Shown here piece after piece: positions 50,759 through 60,069 of a stretch of 64,000 nucleotides of DNA. This DNA is from Dysgonamonadaceae bacterium (GTDB lineage: Bacteria; Bacteroidota; Bacteroidia; Bacteroidales; Dysgonomonadaceae): positions 30,767 to 94,766 of the forward strand of contig JAIRUA010000013.1 in the NCBI GenBank assembly GCA_031254645.1. Direction: 5' to 3'. How positions within the stretch are numbered: position 1 is the first letter of the stretch; every line of letters starts with the position of its first letter. Both the position numbers and the translations under genes were made by a program. Below the pieces are notes generated by a model. It had not been told where the DNA came from, did not search any database, and worked only from the letters and a program-made list of their open reading frames with translations.

Positions 50759-53700
50759 ATGAAAAAAATATTATTATTGTGTACGATTCTGTTGGTCGCG
50801 ATTCTAGGAACATCGTGTTTAAGTGATGACCTCTACCCAACGCCGGATAAACCCGGTACGGGAGCAGACGGTTTCACGTTAGATGTGAAATTCCAAGGCA
50901 CCACTCGTAATACCCGCTCGACGGTAGAAGCGCTGCCGGGTGAAAGAAGTGTTTATACATTGCACCTTCTGTTTTTTAGTACAGAGGATAACGAGCAATA
51001 TATTGATTACGTAAAGTTGGGAGATGGCGTAACACCAATGAATATGTCTGCCCCTATTAAGATAGAATATAGACCGGGCTCTACGTTAAGCCATTCTACT
51101 GCTTACAGAATACTGATTGTAGCCAATATCGAAAGCTATGTATCCAGCGAAAGCGCTTGGCTGGCTTCATTTGAGGGTGTAAGTTACAACAGTGCCCAAG
51201 CGAGAGCATTAGACCTGCAGTATGCAGCCGACAACGGCGGCATTAAGCGTGACAGGCTATTGATGAGTGTTGCCGTAGATAGAGATCCAACAAAAGACGA
51301 GATACAAGCTACACTTACGCGTGCAGTTACTCGTTTTGATGTGCATTTGTCAACGGAGACGCATATGGGCGCATTTTCACTTGCCAATGCGTCGGTATGG
51401 AACGTTCCTACAACAACATCTATTTGGAATTCTGCCCTTAACAACTATTCAGCTCATATAGGCAGGTTTAGTCCTGATGTTCCCTTCAACAATCCACGAG
51501 GAGAAGAAGGAATGCTTTACGCAGTTGAAAATACTTCAGTAAGTATTCTTCAAAACGATACAAAAACAACCGCTATAATAATCGGTATTATAGGTTTCGG
51601 TAATCCGGATCCTACCTACTACCGTGTCAATGTAGCCGGAAGTCTCACATCACAATCACTTTTGCGCAATAGTGCATACAATATAGAGATACAGAATGTG
51701 CGCGGACCGGGTGCGGCAACACCGGAAGCAGCGTATGAGAGCAATGAACAGCTTTTGAATATTAGGATCAACAATTGGACTGTGGGCGAACACCCCGGAT
51801 TGATTATTGTGGACGGTGAAAATATTTTAGCGCTACCTACCGATCATATCTTTTTGAGTCCGGAAGCAGGTAATGTTACTTATAATATATTCACACACAG
51901 CCCCGATCCGCAAGTTGGTCTCGGATTGTCAAGAGTAAGTCTTCCTGAGGGCATCAATATTGTCCTTATTGGTAGTGAATTAAGGATAACCCACACGGAA
52001 AGCCTTCAAGACAGAACCGGAGAAGTAGAACTTGCCTTTGGTACTATCAGAACGGTGATAAAAATAACACAAACCGGGTCCGATAGAGATTATTTGGAAC
52101 TCAGTAGAGCAATACAGGGAGAAAATGGTATTCCTACTTTCCCTGCAGATGGTGCGCATCAAATGTCAGGTAATGTAATGGTAACTGCTGCCGGAAGTTG
52201 GACTGCCCAAATTCACGGTGATGAATTTACGTTCGTATCGGGTCTTGATGTAAAGACAGCAACAGGAGCGCCGGGCGGCACTTTCAGGGTTTCAACAACA
52301 GGAGCCAACAGCAGCCCCGATATTATTTACGGATTTATTACTGTAACGCTCGACCGAAATCCCGAAATAAGACGCGTACTTGTAGTGAGACAAGCCGGCT
52401 CAGGTGAAATTGTAGTTTCGCCAAATCTTTCCGTATTGAACTTTAATGCAAACATGACACCGGTAGAAGTAAACACTTTTGAAGCCTATGCAGGTGATGG
52501 TGTGGCGATAACAGCAGAGATAGTCGGTGAAAACGCATCGCGATTCCATGTTGCATCAGAAGGTATGTCAGGTCAAAACTACGTATTTGCCGTAACAGCA
52601 GTTACTGAAAATGGTACAGGCAGCATACACAATGCTACCCTCAGATTTAGTGCAGCCGGAATGTCAGCAACAAGAACAATACCGCTCCGTCAGACAAGTT
52701 ATCAAATTACGGTAACTCCACCGGCAACTACTCCTAATATCGCAATTACAGGTGGAACAACAGGTATGTATAGAGTAACCTCTGCAACGCCGTGGACAGC
52801 ATCGGTAACTACTACCGGTACAGGAGGCGGACGCAGCTTGGTGCAGCACGAAGCAACGCTAAATATAACCGGCGACGGTTTCACTGTAACATTCCCGAAA
52901 GTGTACTACCCGAATCGCGAAATTCCAATTGTGGCTAATGTAACGATTACTGCCGGTACGTTGACCCAAACGGTTTTGGTTCAACAAAATGCACTGAACA
53001 GCAAAGGATTCAACATTGCCGGATACGTTAGTACCGGAACAGGTGGAATTAACGGAGGCGTTTTTGCAACCGGAGTACAAGCTTTCACAACCATACCGGG
53101 CTACGCTTTAGTGAATCGATTTACTGCCGCTACCAATAATGCTGCTCGTGCAGATGTAACCTACATCCACGTATCCAACCAAGGTAGAACAGCAACATGG
53201 AACTGGGGTAATATCAATGATAGAAGAGCAAGCAACGAAGCGTTATTCTGGATAACAACAGTTAACGGAACCGGACCGGTTGCAATGGTTAACTCGGCTA
53301 CATCACCGTTGAGCACGTTCCCCAATGTGGTAGGTCGTTCAGGTGGAGCAAACAGTACATTGAACGCATCGGCAGCCACTACCAAAGTGTATCAATTCTT
53401 GACAAGCCAAGGCAATACACCGTTTAGTTCAGCCGGACCATTTATCGTTAATGGAGCGCACACAACAATGCCAATTGGAGGACTTCCAAACGGAGCTGTG
53501 CCCCTATTGTTGAAAGGTGGTACAAATGATGCAACGTTGGTTATCTGCCCTGTAACCCGAATTATATATTTGGGTGAATCGGATCACTTCGGCACCACAG
53601 CGCAAACCAACAATCCGAATGTTAGGAACTTCTTGGATAACTTGATGTTCTACGTAGGTAATGCAGCCAAGTATGGCAGCCACTTTACGGATATGTTTAT

Positions 53701-53785
53701 CGAGGCAACACATCCTTCCGGTCGTGGAGTACCCGCACCGTGGGATGCACATTGGGGAGATAACACAGGTGTACCTTCAAAATAA
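50759..53785 (+). CDS. Giant pilus tip adhesin candidate 1
   Basis: 1008 residues from the ATG at 50759 (MKKILLLCTILLVAILGTSC); an upstream in-frame ATG at 50735 adds eight polar residues. Lipobox Cys20 and candidate Arg53 (NTRSTV). N-terminal Mfa-like pilin domain (about 35-340, SVYTLHLLFFSTEDN, YRILIVANIESYV, ATLTRAVTRFDVHL). Then four repeated Ig/BACON-like units (about 350-750; GNVMVTAAGSWTAQI, VLVVRQAGSG, RVTSATPWTASV, TVLVQQNALNS). A C-terminal region of about 255 residues (about 755-1008) ends TRIIYLGESDHFG, FLDNLMFYVGNAAKYG, VPAPWDAHWG and is not recognised. Paralogue of the next gene. Likely surface adhesin at the pilus tip. Confidence 0.78.
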   Translation: MKKILLLCTILLVAILGTSCLSDDLYPTPDKPGTGADGFTLDVKFQGTTRNTRSTVEALPGERSVYTLHLLFFSTEDNEQYIDYVKLGDGVTPMNMSAPIKIEYRPGSTLSHSTAYRILIVANIESYVSSESAWLASFEGVSYNSAQARALDLQYAADNGGIKRDRLLMSVAVDRDPTKDEIQATLTRAVTRFDVHLSTETHMGAFSLANASVWNVPTTTSIWNSALNNYSAHIGRFSPDVPFNNPRGEEGMLYAVENTSVSILQNDTKTTAIIIGIIGFGNPDPTYYRVNVAGSLTSQSLLRNSAYNIEIQNVRGPGAATPEAAYESNEQLLNIRINNWTVGEHPGLIIVDGENILALPTDHIFLSPEAGNVTYNIFTHSPDPQVGLGLSRVSLPEGINIVLIGSELRITHTESLQDRTGEVELAFGTIRTVIKITQTGSDRDYLELSRAIQGENGIPTFPADGAHQMSGNVMVTAAGSWTAQIHGDEFTFVSGLDVKTATGAPGGTFRVSTTGANSSPDIIYGFITVTLDRNPEIRRVLVVRQAGSGEIVVSPNLSVLNFNANMTPVEVNTFEAYAGDGVAITAEIVGENASRFHVASEGMSGQNYVFAVTAVTENGTGSIHNATLRFSAAGMSATRTIPLRQTSYQITVTPPATTPNIAITGGTTGMYRVTSATPWTASVTTTGTGGGRSLVQHEATLNITGDGFTVTFPKVYYPNREIPIVANVTITAGTLTQTVLVQQNALNSKGFNIAGYVSTGTGGINGGVFATGVQAFTTIPGYALVNRFTAATNNAARADVTYIHVSNQGRTATWNWGNINDRRASNEALFWITTVNGTGPVAMVNSATSPLSTFPNVVGRSGGANSTLNASAATTKVYQFLTSQGNTPFSSAGPFIVNGAHTTMPIGGLPNGAVPLLLKGGTNDATLVICPVTRIIYLGESDHFGTTAQTNNPNVRNFLDNLMFYVGNAAKYGSHFTDMFIEATHPSGRGVPAPWDAHWGDNTGVPSK

Positions 53786-53801
53786 ATTATAGCATTGGCT
53801 A

Positions 53802-53845
53802 TTAGCTATTGGCAAATGCAGTAACTTGCTTTTGCCAATAGCTAA
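53802..53845 (+). repeat. 15-bp perfect hairpin between the two adhesin genes
   Basis: TTAGCTATTGGCAAA (53802-53816) / TTTGCCAATAGCTAA (53831-53845), arms and flanks made of ATTGGC / TAGC words. No T-run follows. Confidence 0.75.
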
Positions 53846-53885
53846 CAGCGAAAGCGAAAAATAAAAATATAAAAAATAGAAACAG

Positions 53886-56800
53886 ATGAAAAAATTACTG
53901 TTATTACTTACCATTCTGATGGTTGTGGTTGTAGGAACAACATCATGTCTGTCAGATGACCTCGGAGGTGGAGGAAAAAAACCTCCGGCAGTGGAAAATG
54001 GTTTTTTAATGAGCTTTGACGTTGAAAAAAACGTACTCACTGGTTTGAGAAGTACTGCGACTGAACCGGGTGAGGCAGATGTTCAACAATTGCACTTGTT
54101 TTTCTTTGAAGCAAGCGGCAGTCAGAACTTTATCGACTACATCGTTATAGAGAATGACGATGAAGAAGACGATGAAGGTGTCGAGCCTACACCGATACGT
54201 ATGTCGACGCCTATCAAGGTAGAGTTTGACCCGGCTTCACCGCTTAACGGCAGCACAGACTACAGAGTTCTTATCGTTGCCAATATCGGAAACTATGTGA
54301 ATTTAGAGGAATGGATTGCTGAATTTGATAGAATGTCTTACGCCGGTGCGGAACTTATCGTATTGTCGCTTTCGGACATTGCCGGCAGAGGCATATCGCC
54401 CGGTACATTGCCGATGAGTGCTACCGCTCAAAAAGCGGCTAATCAAGATGTATTATCCGCTACGTTGCAGCGTATGCCTGTGCGTCTTGATGTGGATATG
54501 GGCAATATCGCTTGGGGCAAAGGCTTCCAACTTGGATACGCATCTGTATGGAATGTTCCGGAAACAACTTCCATTTGGAACCCGATGGCAAACAGCTATT
54601 CGAGCCATACCCGTTTGTTTGACATAGCGGAAGTAGAAAATCCTGCTCAAGTCAGAGGTGGACTCTACGGATTTGAAAACCGTGTTGTAGGTGTTACGCA
54701 AAACGATAATAAATCAACTTGTTTGATTATCGGACTTGTCGATACGGAAAATGTTTGGGGACAAGGAGCGATCAGAACCTATTATCGCGTGAATGTGAAT
54801 GCATCATCAGGCGAACAAATCCTTCAGCGCAACCACGTGTATAACGTAACGATAAGAGATGTACTCGGTCCGGGTGCACCTACGCCGGAAGAAGCTTATA
54901 CAGGCGCACAATCACTCTTAGATGTTTCAACAAATGAGTGGAATCTCGGTAATATGGGTCCTGTGCAGGGAATAGGCGATGATGTATTGGCGCTTCCTAC
55001 CACTCGCATTACTTTTTCACCTGAAGGAAATATTGAGGGTGAAACATTCTTTGTATATACCTTCAGCCCCGATTTGCAGAAGCGTCTCACTATTTCGAGA
55101 TTAGAACTTCCTGCCGGAATTGAAGCAAGCCTCGTGGGCAATACCCTTAGGGTAACAGCAACGCCAAGCGAAGATACTAAAACAGGATACATTGAGCTTG
55201 CTTTTGGCGGAATGAGAGGTATTATTGAAGTAAGACAAACCGGAGAACGTGAAGAATTCCTCACATTGAGAATGTCGGGAAGTCAAGTTGATATGGATAT
55301 AGATGACATTCCAAAGTTTCCGGTAAATCCTAGACAAATGACAGGTAGTGTACGGGTAACCTCATCAGGTCCTTGGACGGCTACTTTGCACAGTTCCGGT
55401 AATGTTTTTACATTCCAGTCGGGCATTTTGCAAGATACATACTCAGGAATATCAGGCGCTACATTTACAGTAGCAACTAGACTCCAAAATATTGAGCCAA
55501 GACCCAGATTAGGATTTATCGTCGTATCGCTCGACAGCAATCCCGATGTGAGCCAAGTACTTTTGGTAGAGCAAGAAGGTACGGGTGAAATTTTAATCAC
55601 ACCGACTCAGGCGTTAGTGGAGTTCAATGAAGATGGCAATCCGCTCACCAACAATGTATTCCATATAGATGCAGGAGGAATGCCGTTTACTCCTCAACTT
55701 ATCGGAACCGATGCAAACCAATTCATCATCGACGATAGCAATTCGCCAACCCTTACGATTGTGGCGAGAGATAGAAACTTCTCAGGTAGAGTTTATGATG
55801 CACAGCTCAGGGTGTTTGTAACCGGTCAGTTGAGCACAGCAAAACACATCAACTTGACGCAGACAAGCCACGTCTTGACATTGAATCCGACTGCTGTAGC
55901 TCCTGTACCTACTATTGGAGGATACACGCCTTGGGTTACAGTTACTTCGGCAGTGCCTTGGAGAGCAAAATTGGAAATTGCGCAAGGACTCACATCGCCG
56001 GACGGACGTTCGATAGTGAACCACAACGTAAGACTCGAAACAGAAGCAGGCGTTGTGATAACAGAAGGAATGGATGTTCCAGTCGGACAACGATTCCGTG
56101 TATGGTTTGATAAACTCTACTATCCTAACCGCGAAATTCCGGTACAAACCACCGTAACCGTATGGATAGAGGGCACACCACTTGAAAGAACAATGAACGT
56201 TAATCAGGTAACATTGACTTCGAGAGGCGGAATGCAAATCACAGGTCTGAACACTCACAGCAGATGGGGAGGACTAACCGGTCCTTATACCGGTACAAGC
56301 GGTACATTTAATGAAAGAATGAGACGCGAATTGGGAGCAACATCAACCGCTACCACGCTTGCATTACAACCTCCGATGATTGCCAGTACAGCCGGTACTA
56401 CAGCGAATAGTACTGCCGGTAGAGTGGCAATAATGAATAACCACGTGATTGCCCATAGTACAACAATGGTATGGGTAAGCAATCGTGAGTTACTAAATGG
56501 AACAGGCGTCAATAATAGAGTAACCTGGAATAATGTTAATAATTACAGACAGGATCTGCATTATGGTTTGCTGGTTATGAGTGCAACTGATGGAACTTCT
56601 GCAGGTGCTACAGGTGCTTTCACCAACGATAATTCGCCATTAAGACAGGCAGGTATAACCAGTATTGCACGCACGAATGATACCGGCGGTACTTCAGGTG
56701 CTACCGGTAGTACAGCAGGTCGAGGAACAATTAGTACGCTTGGAAGTGTTACAAGTACGAAACTTTACCAATTCTTGGTAGGAGCGCACGCACCAACACC

Positions 56801-57182
56801 GATAGCAAATCTGACTGCTTGGTTCGATGGTGATGGTAATCATACTTCTACACCGGTAGCCAGTCTTCCCGCAGGAGCTGTTCCTTTGATTACACAAGGA
56901 GCATCAGGTGTTGAGGTACGTGCCGGACTGGTAATTGACCCTGCCAATAGAATTATTTACATAGGTGAATCTGACTATTTCGGTAGTAATAATACGACAG
57001 TAACGAGCGACCAGTTCTTGCATAACTTTATGTTCTATCTGGAAAATGCTGCTAAGTTTGGCACGGCATTTATGGATATGTTCATTGATGATCCAAATCA
57101 TCCTCGCTATGTACCCGCTCCATGGGATCCTATTTGGGGTGCTAACCGTGTTGATCCACGTACTGGTGTACCAACTAGATAG
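53886..57182 (+). CDS. Giant pilus tip adhesin candidate 2
   Basis: 1098 residues. Lipoprotein signal MKKLLLLLTILMVVVVGTTS-C21 and candidate Arg55 (GLRSTA). Same architecture as the previous gene: Mfa-like N-terminal domain (about 40-350), four Ig/BACON-like units (about 360-780; GSVRVTSSGPWTATL, FIVVSLDSNPDVSQVLLVEQEG, TVTSAVPWRAKL), and a C-terminal region of about 300 residues (VVWVSNRELL-type strand, GAVPLITQGASG, AGLVIDPANRIIYIGESDYFG, FLHNFMFYLENAAKFG, VPAPWDPIWG). The shared C-terminal block is the most conserved part of the pair and may define the binding domain. A good terminator follows at 57217-57248. Confidence 0.78.
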   Translation: MKKLLLLLTILMVVVVGTTSCLSDDLGGGGKKPPAVENGFLMSFDVEKNVLTGLRSTATEPGEADVQQLHLFFFEASGSQNFIDYIVIENDDEEDDEGVEPTPIRMSTPIKVEFDPASPLNGSTDYRVLIVANIGNYVNLEEWIAEFDRMSYAGAELIVLSLSDIAGRGISPGTLPMSATAQKAANQDVLSATLQRMPVRLDVDMGNIAWGKGFQLGYASVWNVPETTSIWNPMANSYSSHTRLFDIAEVENPAQVRGGLYGFENRVVGVTQNDNKSTCLIIGLVDTENVWGQGAIRTYYRVNVNASSGEQILQRNHVYNVTIRDVLGPGAPTPEEAYTGAQSLLDVSTNEWNLGNMGPVQGIGDDVLALPTTRITFSPEGNIEGETFFVYTFSPDLQKRLTISRLELPAGIEASLVGNTLRVTATPSEDTKTGYIELAFGGMRGIIEVRQTGEREEFLTLRMSGSQVDMDIDDIPKFPVNPRQMTGSVRVTSSGPWTATLHSSGNVFTFQSGILQDTYSGISGATFTVATRLQNIEPRPRLGFIVVSLDSNPDVSQVLLVEQEGTGEILITPTQALVEFNEDGNPLTNNVFHIDAGGMPFTPQLIGTDANQFIIDDSNSPTLTIVARDRNFSGRVYDAQLRVFVTGQLSTAKHINLTQTSHVLTLNPTAVAPVPTIGGYTPWVTVTSAVPWRAKLEIAQGLTSPDGRSIVNHNVRLETEAGVVITEGMDVPVGQRFRVWFDKLYYPNREIPVQTTVTVWIEGTPLERTMNVNQVTLTSRGGMQITGLNTHSRWGGLTGPYTGTSGTFNERMRRELGATSTATTLALQPPMIASTAGTTANSTAGRVAIMNNHVIAHSTTMVWVSNRELLNGTGVNNRVTWNNVNNYRQDLHYGLLVMSATDGTSAGATGAFTNDNSPLRQAGITSIARTNDTGGTSGATGSTAGRGTISTLGSVTSTKLYQFLVGAHAPTPIANLTAWFDGDGNHTSTPVASLPAGAVPLITQGASGVEVRAGLVIDPANRIIYIGESDYFGSNNTTVTSDQFLHNFMFYLENAAKFGTAFMDMFIDDPNHPRYVPAPWDPIWGANRVDPRTGVPTR

Positions 57183-57216
57183 TAGTTTGAAAAAGGTATT
57201 TAATTAGATAAGTAAG

Positions 57217-57248
57217 AAGGCTGTCTCGTGAGTGGGGCAGCCTTTTTT
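57217..57248 (+). terminator. Intrinsic terminator of the pilus operon
   Basis: AAGGCTGTCTC (57217-57227) / GGGGCAGCCTT (57234-57244), two wobbles, six-base loop, then T-run TTTT to 57248. Orientation fits the plus-strand operon. Confidence 0.85.
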
Positions 57249-57421
57249 GTGTAGAGATGTAGCGCGATGTTACGGTAAAGCCACGCTGCTACCGCGCGAT
57301 TGTATCGCGTGGTAAGTAAAAGAAAGCCACACGATACAATCATGCGGCAGCAAGAGTAATATTATTAACCTGAGTTTTGGATAAGAAAAAAATACTCTTT
57401 TGATAGCCTGCTGTTTTGTAG

Positions 57422-57556
57422 CTAACCCCTCTCGCTTCGCGTACTCCCCTTTATCAAAAAGGGAGATTGGGAACTGATTATCCAATTTGGGAAGTTTCAT
57501 CAAGGCATAATCTCCCCTTAATTGTAAGGGGAGTACGCGAAGCGGGAGGGGTTTAA
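57422..57556 (+). mobile_element. MITE-like palindromic element, copy B
   Basis: About 135 bases with arms CTAACCCCTCTCGCTTCGCG (left) and CGCGAAGCGGGAGGGGTTTA (right) and inner CCCCTTTATCAAAAAGGGAGATT / AATCTCCCCTTAATTGTAAGG (57446-57468 and 57509-57529). The arm sequences match copy A at 43960-44120; the central part differs. Confidence 0.72.
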
Positions 57557-57651
57557 CTGAATATCATTAGATTATATTGTTTCGCCTGCGCGCTACGTCG
57601 CCGCTACCGCGCGGCTGTATCGCGTAGTAAAAAGGCTGTTTTAGATACCCA

Positions 57652-57702
57652 AAACGCGAAGGCGCGAAAGACTTCAACCGTCTTTCGCGCCTTTCGCGCT
57701 TT
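57652..57702 (-). repeat. GCGAAAG-word hairpin at the 3' end of the AbgT gene
   Basis: Left arm ends GGCGCGAAAGAC at 57672, right arm starts GTCTTTCGCGCC at 57680, about 20 bp with one bulge. Located 15 bases beyond the abgT stop (minus strand); may stabilise that transcript. Confidence 0.65.
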
Positions 57703-57717
57703 AATACTTTCATACCT

Positions 57718-59238
57718 CTACATCGTATAATACATCGACACACCCGGACCCAGCGGTAATCTGAGCAATACCCAAGTAATCAACAATCCTACCCAAGCAA
57801 TGAAGAAGGTAATAGCATAAGGCATCATACTGGCTATAATGGTTCCAATACCGGCATTCTTATCGTATTTCTGATAATAAACAATGATGAGTGCAAAATA
57901 TGGCAGCAACGGCGAAATAATATTCGTAGCATTATCGCCTGCGTGATAAACCGCTTGCGCCAATTCGGGTGAATAACCCAAAAGCATAAAAATCGGAATA
58001 TAAACCGGAGCAAGGATTGCCCATTTTGCCGAAGCACTACCGATAAAGATATTCAAGAATCCGGTAAATACCGTAAAAATAAGTATCAAAGGGATGATAC
58101 CAAGCTTAAGACTTTCCAATGTACCGGCTCCGCCAATGGCAAGCAACATTCCCAAATTACTCCAACGGAACCACGCTACGAATTGCGCAGCAAAGAACGT
58201 GAGAACAAGATAAACGGCAAGAGCTTTGAAGTTATCGTTCATTCCGATAATAATATCTTCCGCTTTTTTGAATTTACCAACAGTAAATCCGTAAACCGCT
58301 CCGGCAGAAACACCAATCAAAAACAACAGTGTTACAATTCCTCTTAAAAGTGGTGTGCTCAAAAGCGTACCGTCATTTCCGCGCAAAATGCCGTTTTCAG
58401 GAATCAACCCAATAGCAAAAAGAATAAACCATCCCAAGAAAACCAATCCGGCTCTTCTCAAACCTTTTCTTTCCAAGTCTGTTGGTTGTACAATTTCTTC
58501 GCGTTCTACATTTCCAGTATATTTTCCTAGTGCCGGTTCTACCCATTTCACGGTAACAATAGCACCAACAATGCTTAACACAAATGTTGCTGCCGCCAAG
58601 AAAAAGTAATTTGCCGTTGGCTCCACATAATAACTTGCGTCAACAATATGCGCTGCTTCGGTAGAAAGACCTGCCAACATCGGGTCGAGTGGCGTGATAA
58701 TGATGTTCGCGCTAAATCCGGCGCTTACTCCTGCAAATGCGGCTGCCAATCCCACCATCGGGTTTCTGCCCAACGAATGAAAAATAACACCTGCCAACGG
58801 AATAATCAATACATATCCCATATCCGAAGCGATACTCGAAATAATTCCGGTAAATATAACCATAATGGTAATGAGTTTTGCCGGCGCTTTTACCAACAAA
58901 CTGTTGATGGCAGCTTTTATCAATCCGCTCGTCTCAGCTACGCCGATACCCAATAATGAAACCATTACAATTCCTAGCGGTGCAAAACTTGTGTAGTTGG
59001 TAACCATTTCGAGGATGATGCGATGAATACCCTCACGCGATAGCAGATTGACGCTTTCAACCATTTCGCCCGTAGCGGGATGTACACCACCCCAACCCAA
59101 AAGCGAGCCGAGCGCGGATAGCAAAAGTACGGCAACAGCCATTATTCCAAACAGTAACGCCGGATGAGGTAACGCATTTCCTGCTTTCTCGATAAAATAA
59201 AGAAAACCTTTTTGAGGTTTCGTAGACGATTTTCCCAT
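57718..59238 (-). CDS. AbgT-family transporter
   Basis: 506 residues, inner membrane, about 11-13 helices. Family match by the N-terminus GNALPHPALLFGIMAVAVLLLS, the re-entrant region GVSAGFSANIIITPLDPMLAGLS, and the C-terminal GSASAKWAILAPVYIPIFMLLGYSPELAQAVYHAGDNATNIISP block. AbgT proteins were described as p-aminobenzoyl-glutamate importers and, in other bacteria, as antimetabolite (sulfonamide) exporters. A strong promoter lies upstream at 59308-59339. Confidence 0.93.
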   Translation of the reverse strand: MGKSSTKPQKGFLYFIEKAGNALPHPALLFGIMAVAVLLLSALGSLLGWGGVHPATGEMVESVNLLSREGIHRIILEMVTNYTSFAPLGIVMVSLLGIGVAETSGLIKAAINSLLVKAPAKLITIMVIFTGIISSIASDMGYVLIIPLAGVIFHSLGRNPMVGLAAAFAGVSAGFSANIIITPLDPMLAGLSTEAAHIVDASYYVEPTANYFFLAAATFVLSIVGAIVTVKWVEPALGKYTGNVEREEIVQPTDLERKGLRRAGLVFLGWFILFAIGLIPENGILRGNDGTLLSTPLLRGIVTLLFLIGVSAGAVYGFTVGKFKKAEDIIIGMNDNFKALAVYLVLTFFAAQFVAWFRWSNLGMLLAIGGAGTLESLKLGIIPLILIFTVFTGFLNIFIGSASAKWAILAPVYIPIFMLLGYSPELAQAVYHAGDNATNIISPLLPYFALIIVYYQKYDKNAGIGTIIASMMPYAITFFIAWVGLLITWVLLRLPLGPGVSMYYTM

Positions 59239-59307
59239 TGTAGTTTTGTTAGTTTATGATTCTGTATGACACAGATAAGATGTCTCGATATTTTTGAAAA
59301 ACAGTCG

Positions 59308-59339
59308 CAAAGGTAAGAAAATCATTCTTCTTGACCAAA
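59308..59339 (-). promoter_or_regulatory. Promoter of the AbgT gene
   Basis: On the minus strand: -33 TTTG (59336-59339), 20 bases, -7 TACCTTTG (59308-59315), both perfect. Predicted start about 59301, 63 bases before the ATG. Confidence 0.78.
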
Positions 59340-59428
59340 TTTTTAGTATAAAATAGACTTATGGGCACTGAAATAGTAAATTCTCATATTTTTGAAAATT
59401 AAAATATGAAATTTTCACTACTTACATA

Positions 59429-59460
59429 TTGACTTTTTTCCAAATAAAACCGTATCTTTG
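59429..59460 (+). promoter_or_regulatory. Promoter of the NfeD-flotillin operon
   Basis: TTG at 59429-59431, 21 bases, TATCTTTG at 59453-59460. Divergent from the AbgT promoter, about 90 bases apart. ATG at 59505. Confidence 0.75.
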
Positions 59461-59504
59461 AGAAAAAATATTTAAACACTGTAATTAATCTACTTTTATT
59501 TGCT

Positions 59505-60062
59505 ATGGTTGAATGGTTTAACACTCTCGAGCCGATGCTCAAAATTTATTGGAGCATTGCACTTGTTGCATCGTTGATATTTGTGATACAAATGATTATC
59601 TCGTTTGTAGGAGGCGATTTTGACGATATGGATTTCGATGCCGACGGCGATTCGCACGGTGCTTCAGGCTTCTTTTCGGTACGTAATCTCGTCAATTTTT
59701 TGCTCGGAGTAGGCTGGGCAGGCGTTGCTTTTCACGGAACAATTTCTTCAAAAGGTCTTTTGATGTTTGTTGCCGTAGTGATTGGCGTTGTTTTTGTATT
59801 GATGTTTTTTGCAATGATAAAAGCACTACTTAAATTGCAAAAGGACAATACTTTCCGTATCGAAGAAACGCTCAATAAAGCGGCAAGTGTTTATCTCACT
59901 ATTCCCGAAAACAAATCGGGAAACGGAAAAATACAAATCAGTGTGCGCGGATCTACACACGAAATTGATGCGCTCACGTCAGGCGAAAGAATTTCTACGG
60001 GCGAAAAGGTGCGCGTAGTTGAAATTCTTGGAAATTATTTGGTATTAGTCGAAAAATTATAA
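59505..60062 (+). CDS. NfeD-like membrane protein (flotillin partner)
   Basis: 185 residues. Three membrane helices (about 12-37, 60-79, 84-109) and a C-terminal OB-fold-like cytoplasmic domain (about 130-185: ISVRGSTHEIDALTSGERISTGEKVRVVEILGNYLVLV), the NfeD/YuaF arrangement. The acidic loop DFDDMDFDADGD between helices 1 and 2 is characteristic of the YuaF type. It forms an operon with the flotillin gene 72 bases downstream; together they organise membrane microdomains or protect membrane integrity. Confidence 0.88.
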   Translation: MVEWFNTLEPMLKIYWSIALVASLIFVIQMIISFVGGDFDDMDFDADGDSHGASGFFSVRNLVNFLLGVGWAGVAFHGTISSKGLLMFVAVVIGVVFVLMFFAMIKALLKLQKDNTFRIEETLNKAASVYLTIPENKSGNGKIQISVRGSTHEIDALTSGERISTGEKVRVVEILGNYLVLVEKL

Positions 60063-60069
60063 ATTCTCG

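Larger units (their letters stand above)
57183..57717 (+). other. Non-coding region between the pilus operon and AbgT gene
   Basis: No convincing ORF. It holds the pilus operon terminator (57217-57248), an imperfect inverted repeat (57285-57312 / 57327-57351, arms with CGATTGTATCG), the MITE-like copy B (57422-57556) and a GCGAAAG-word hairpin (57652-57702). Dense in palindromes. Confidence 0.7.

Noticed and set aside
43960..57556. Large invertible or composite-transposon pilus block between the two palindromes
   Set aside because: The elements are themselves palindromic, no transposase or recombinase is present, and there are no target-site duplications I can see; kept only as a weak bracketing observation.
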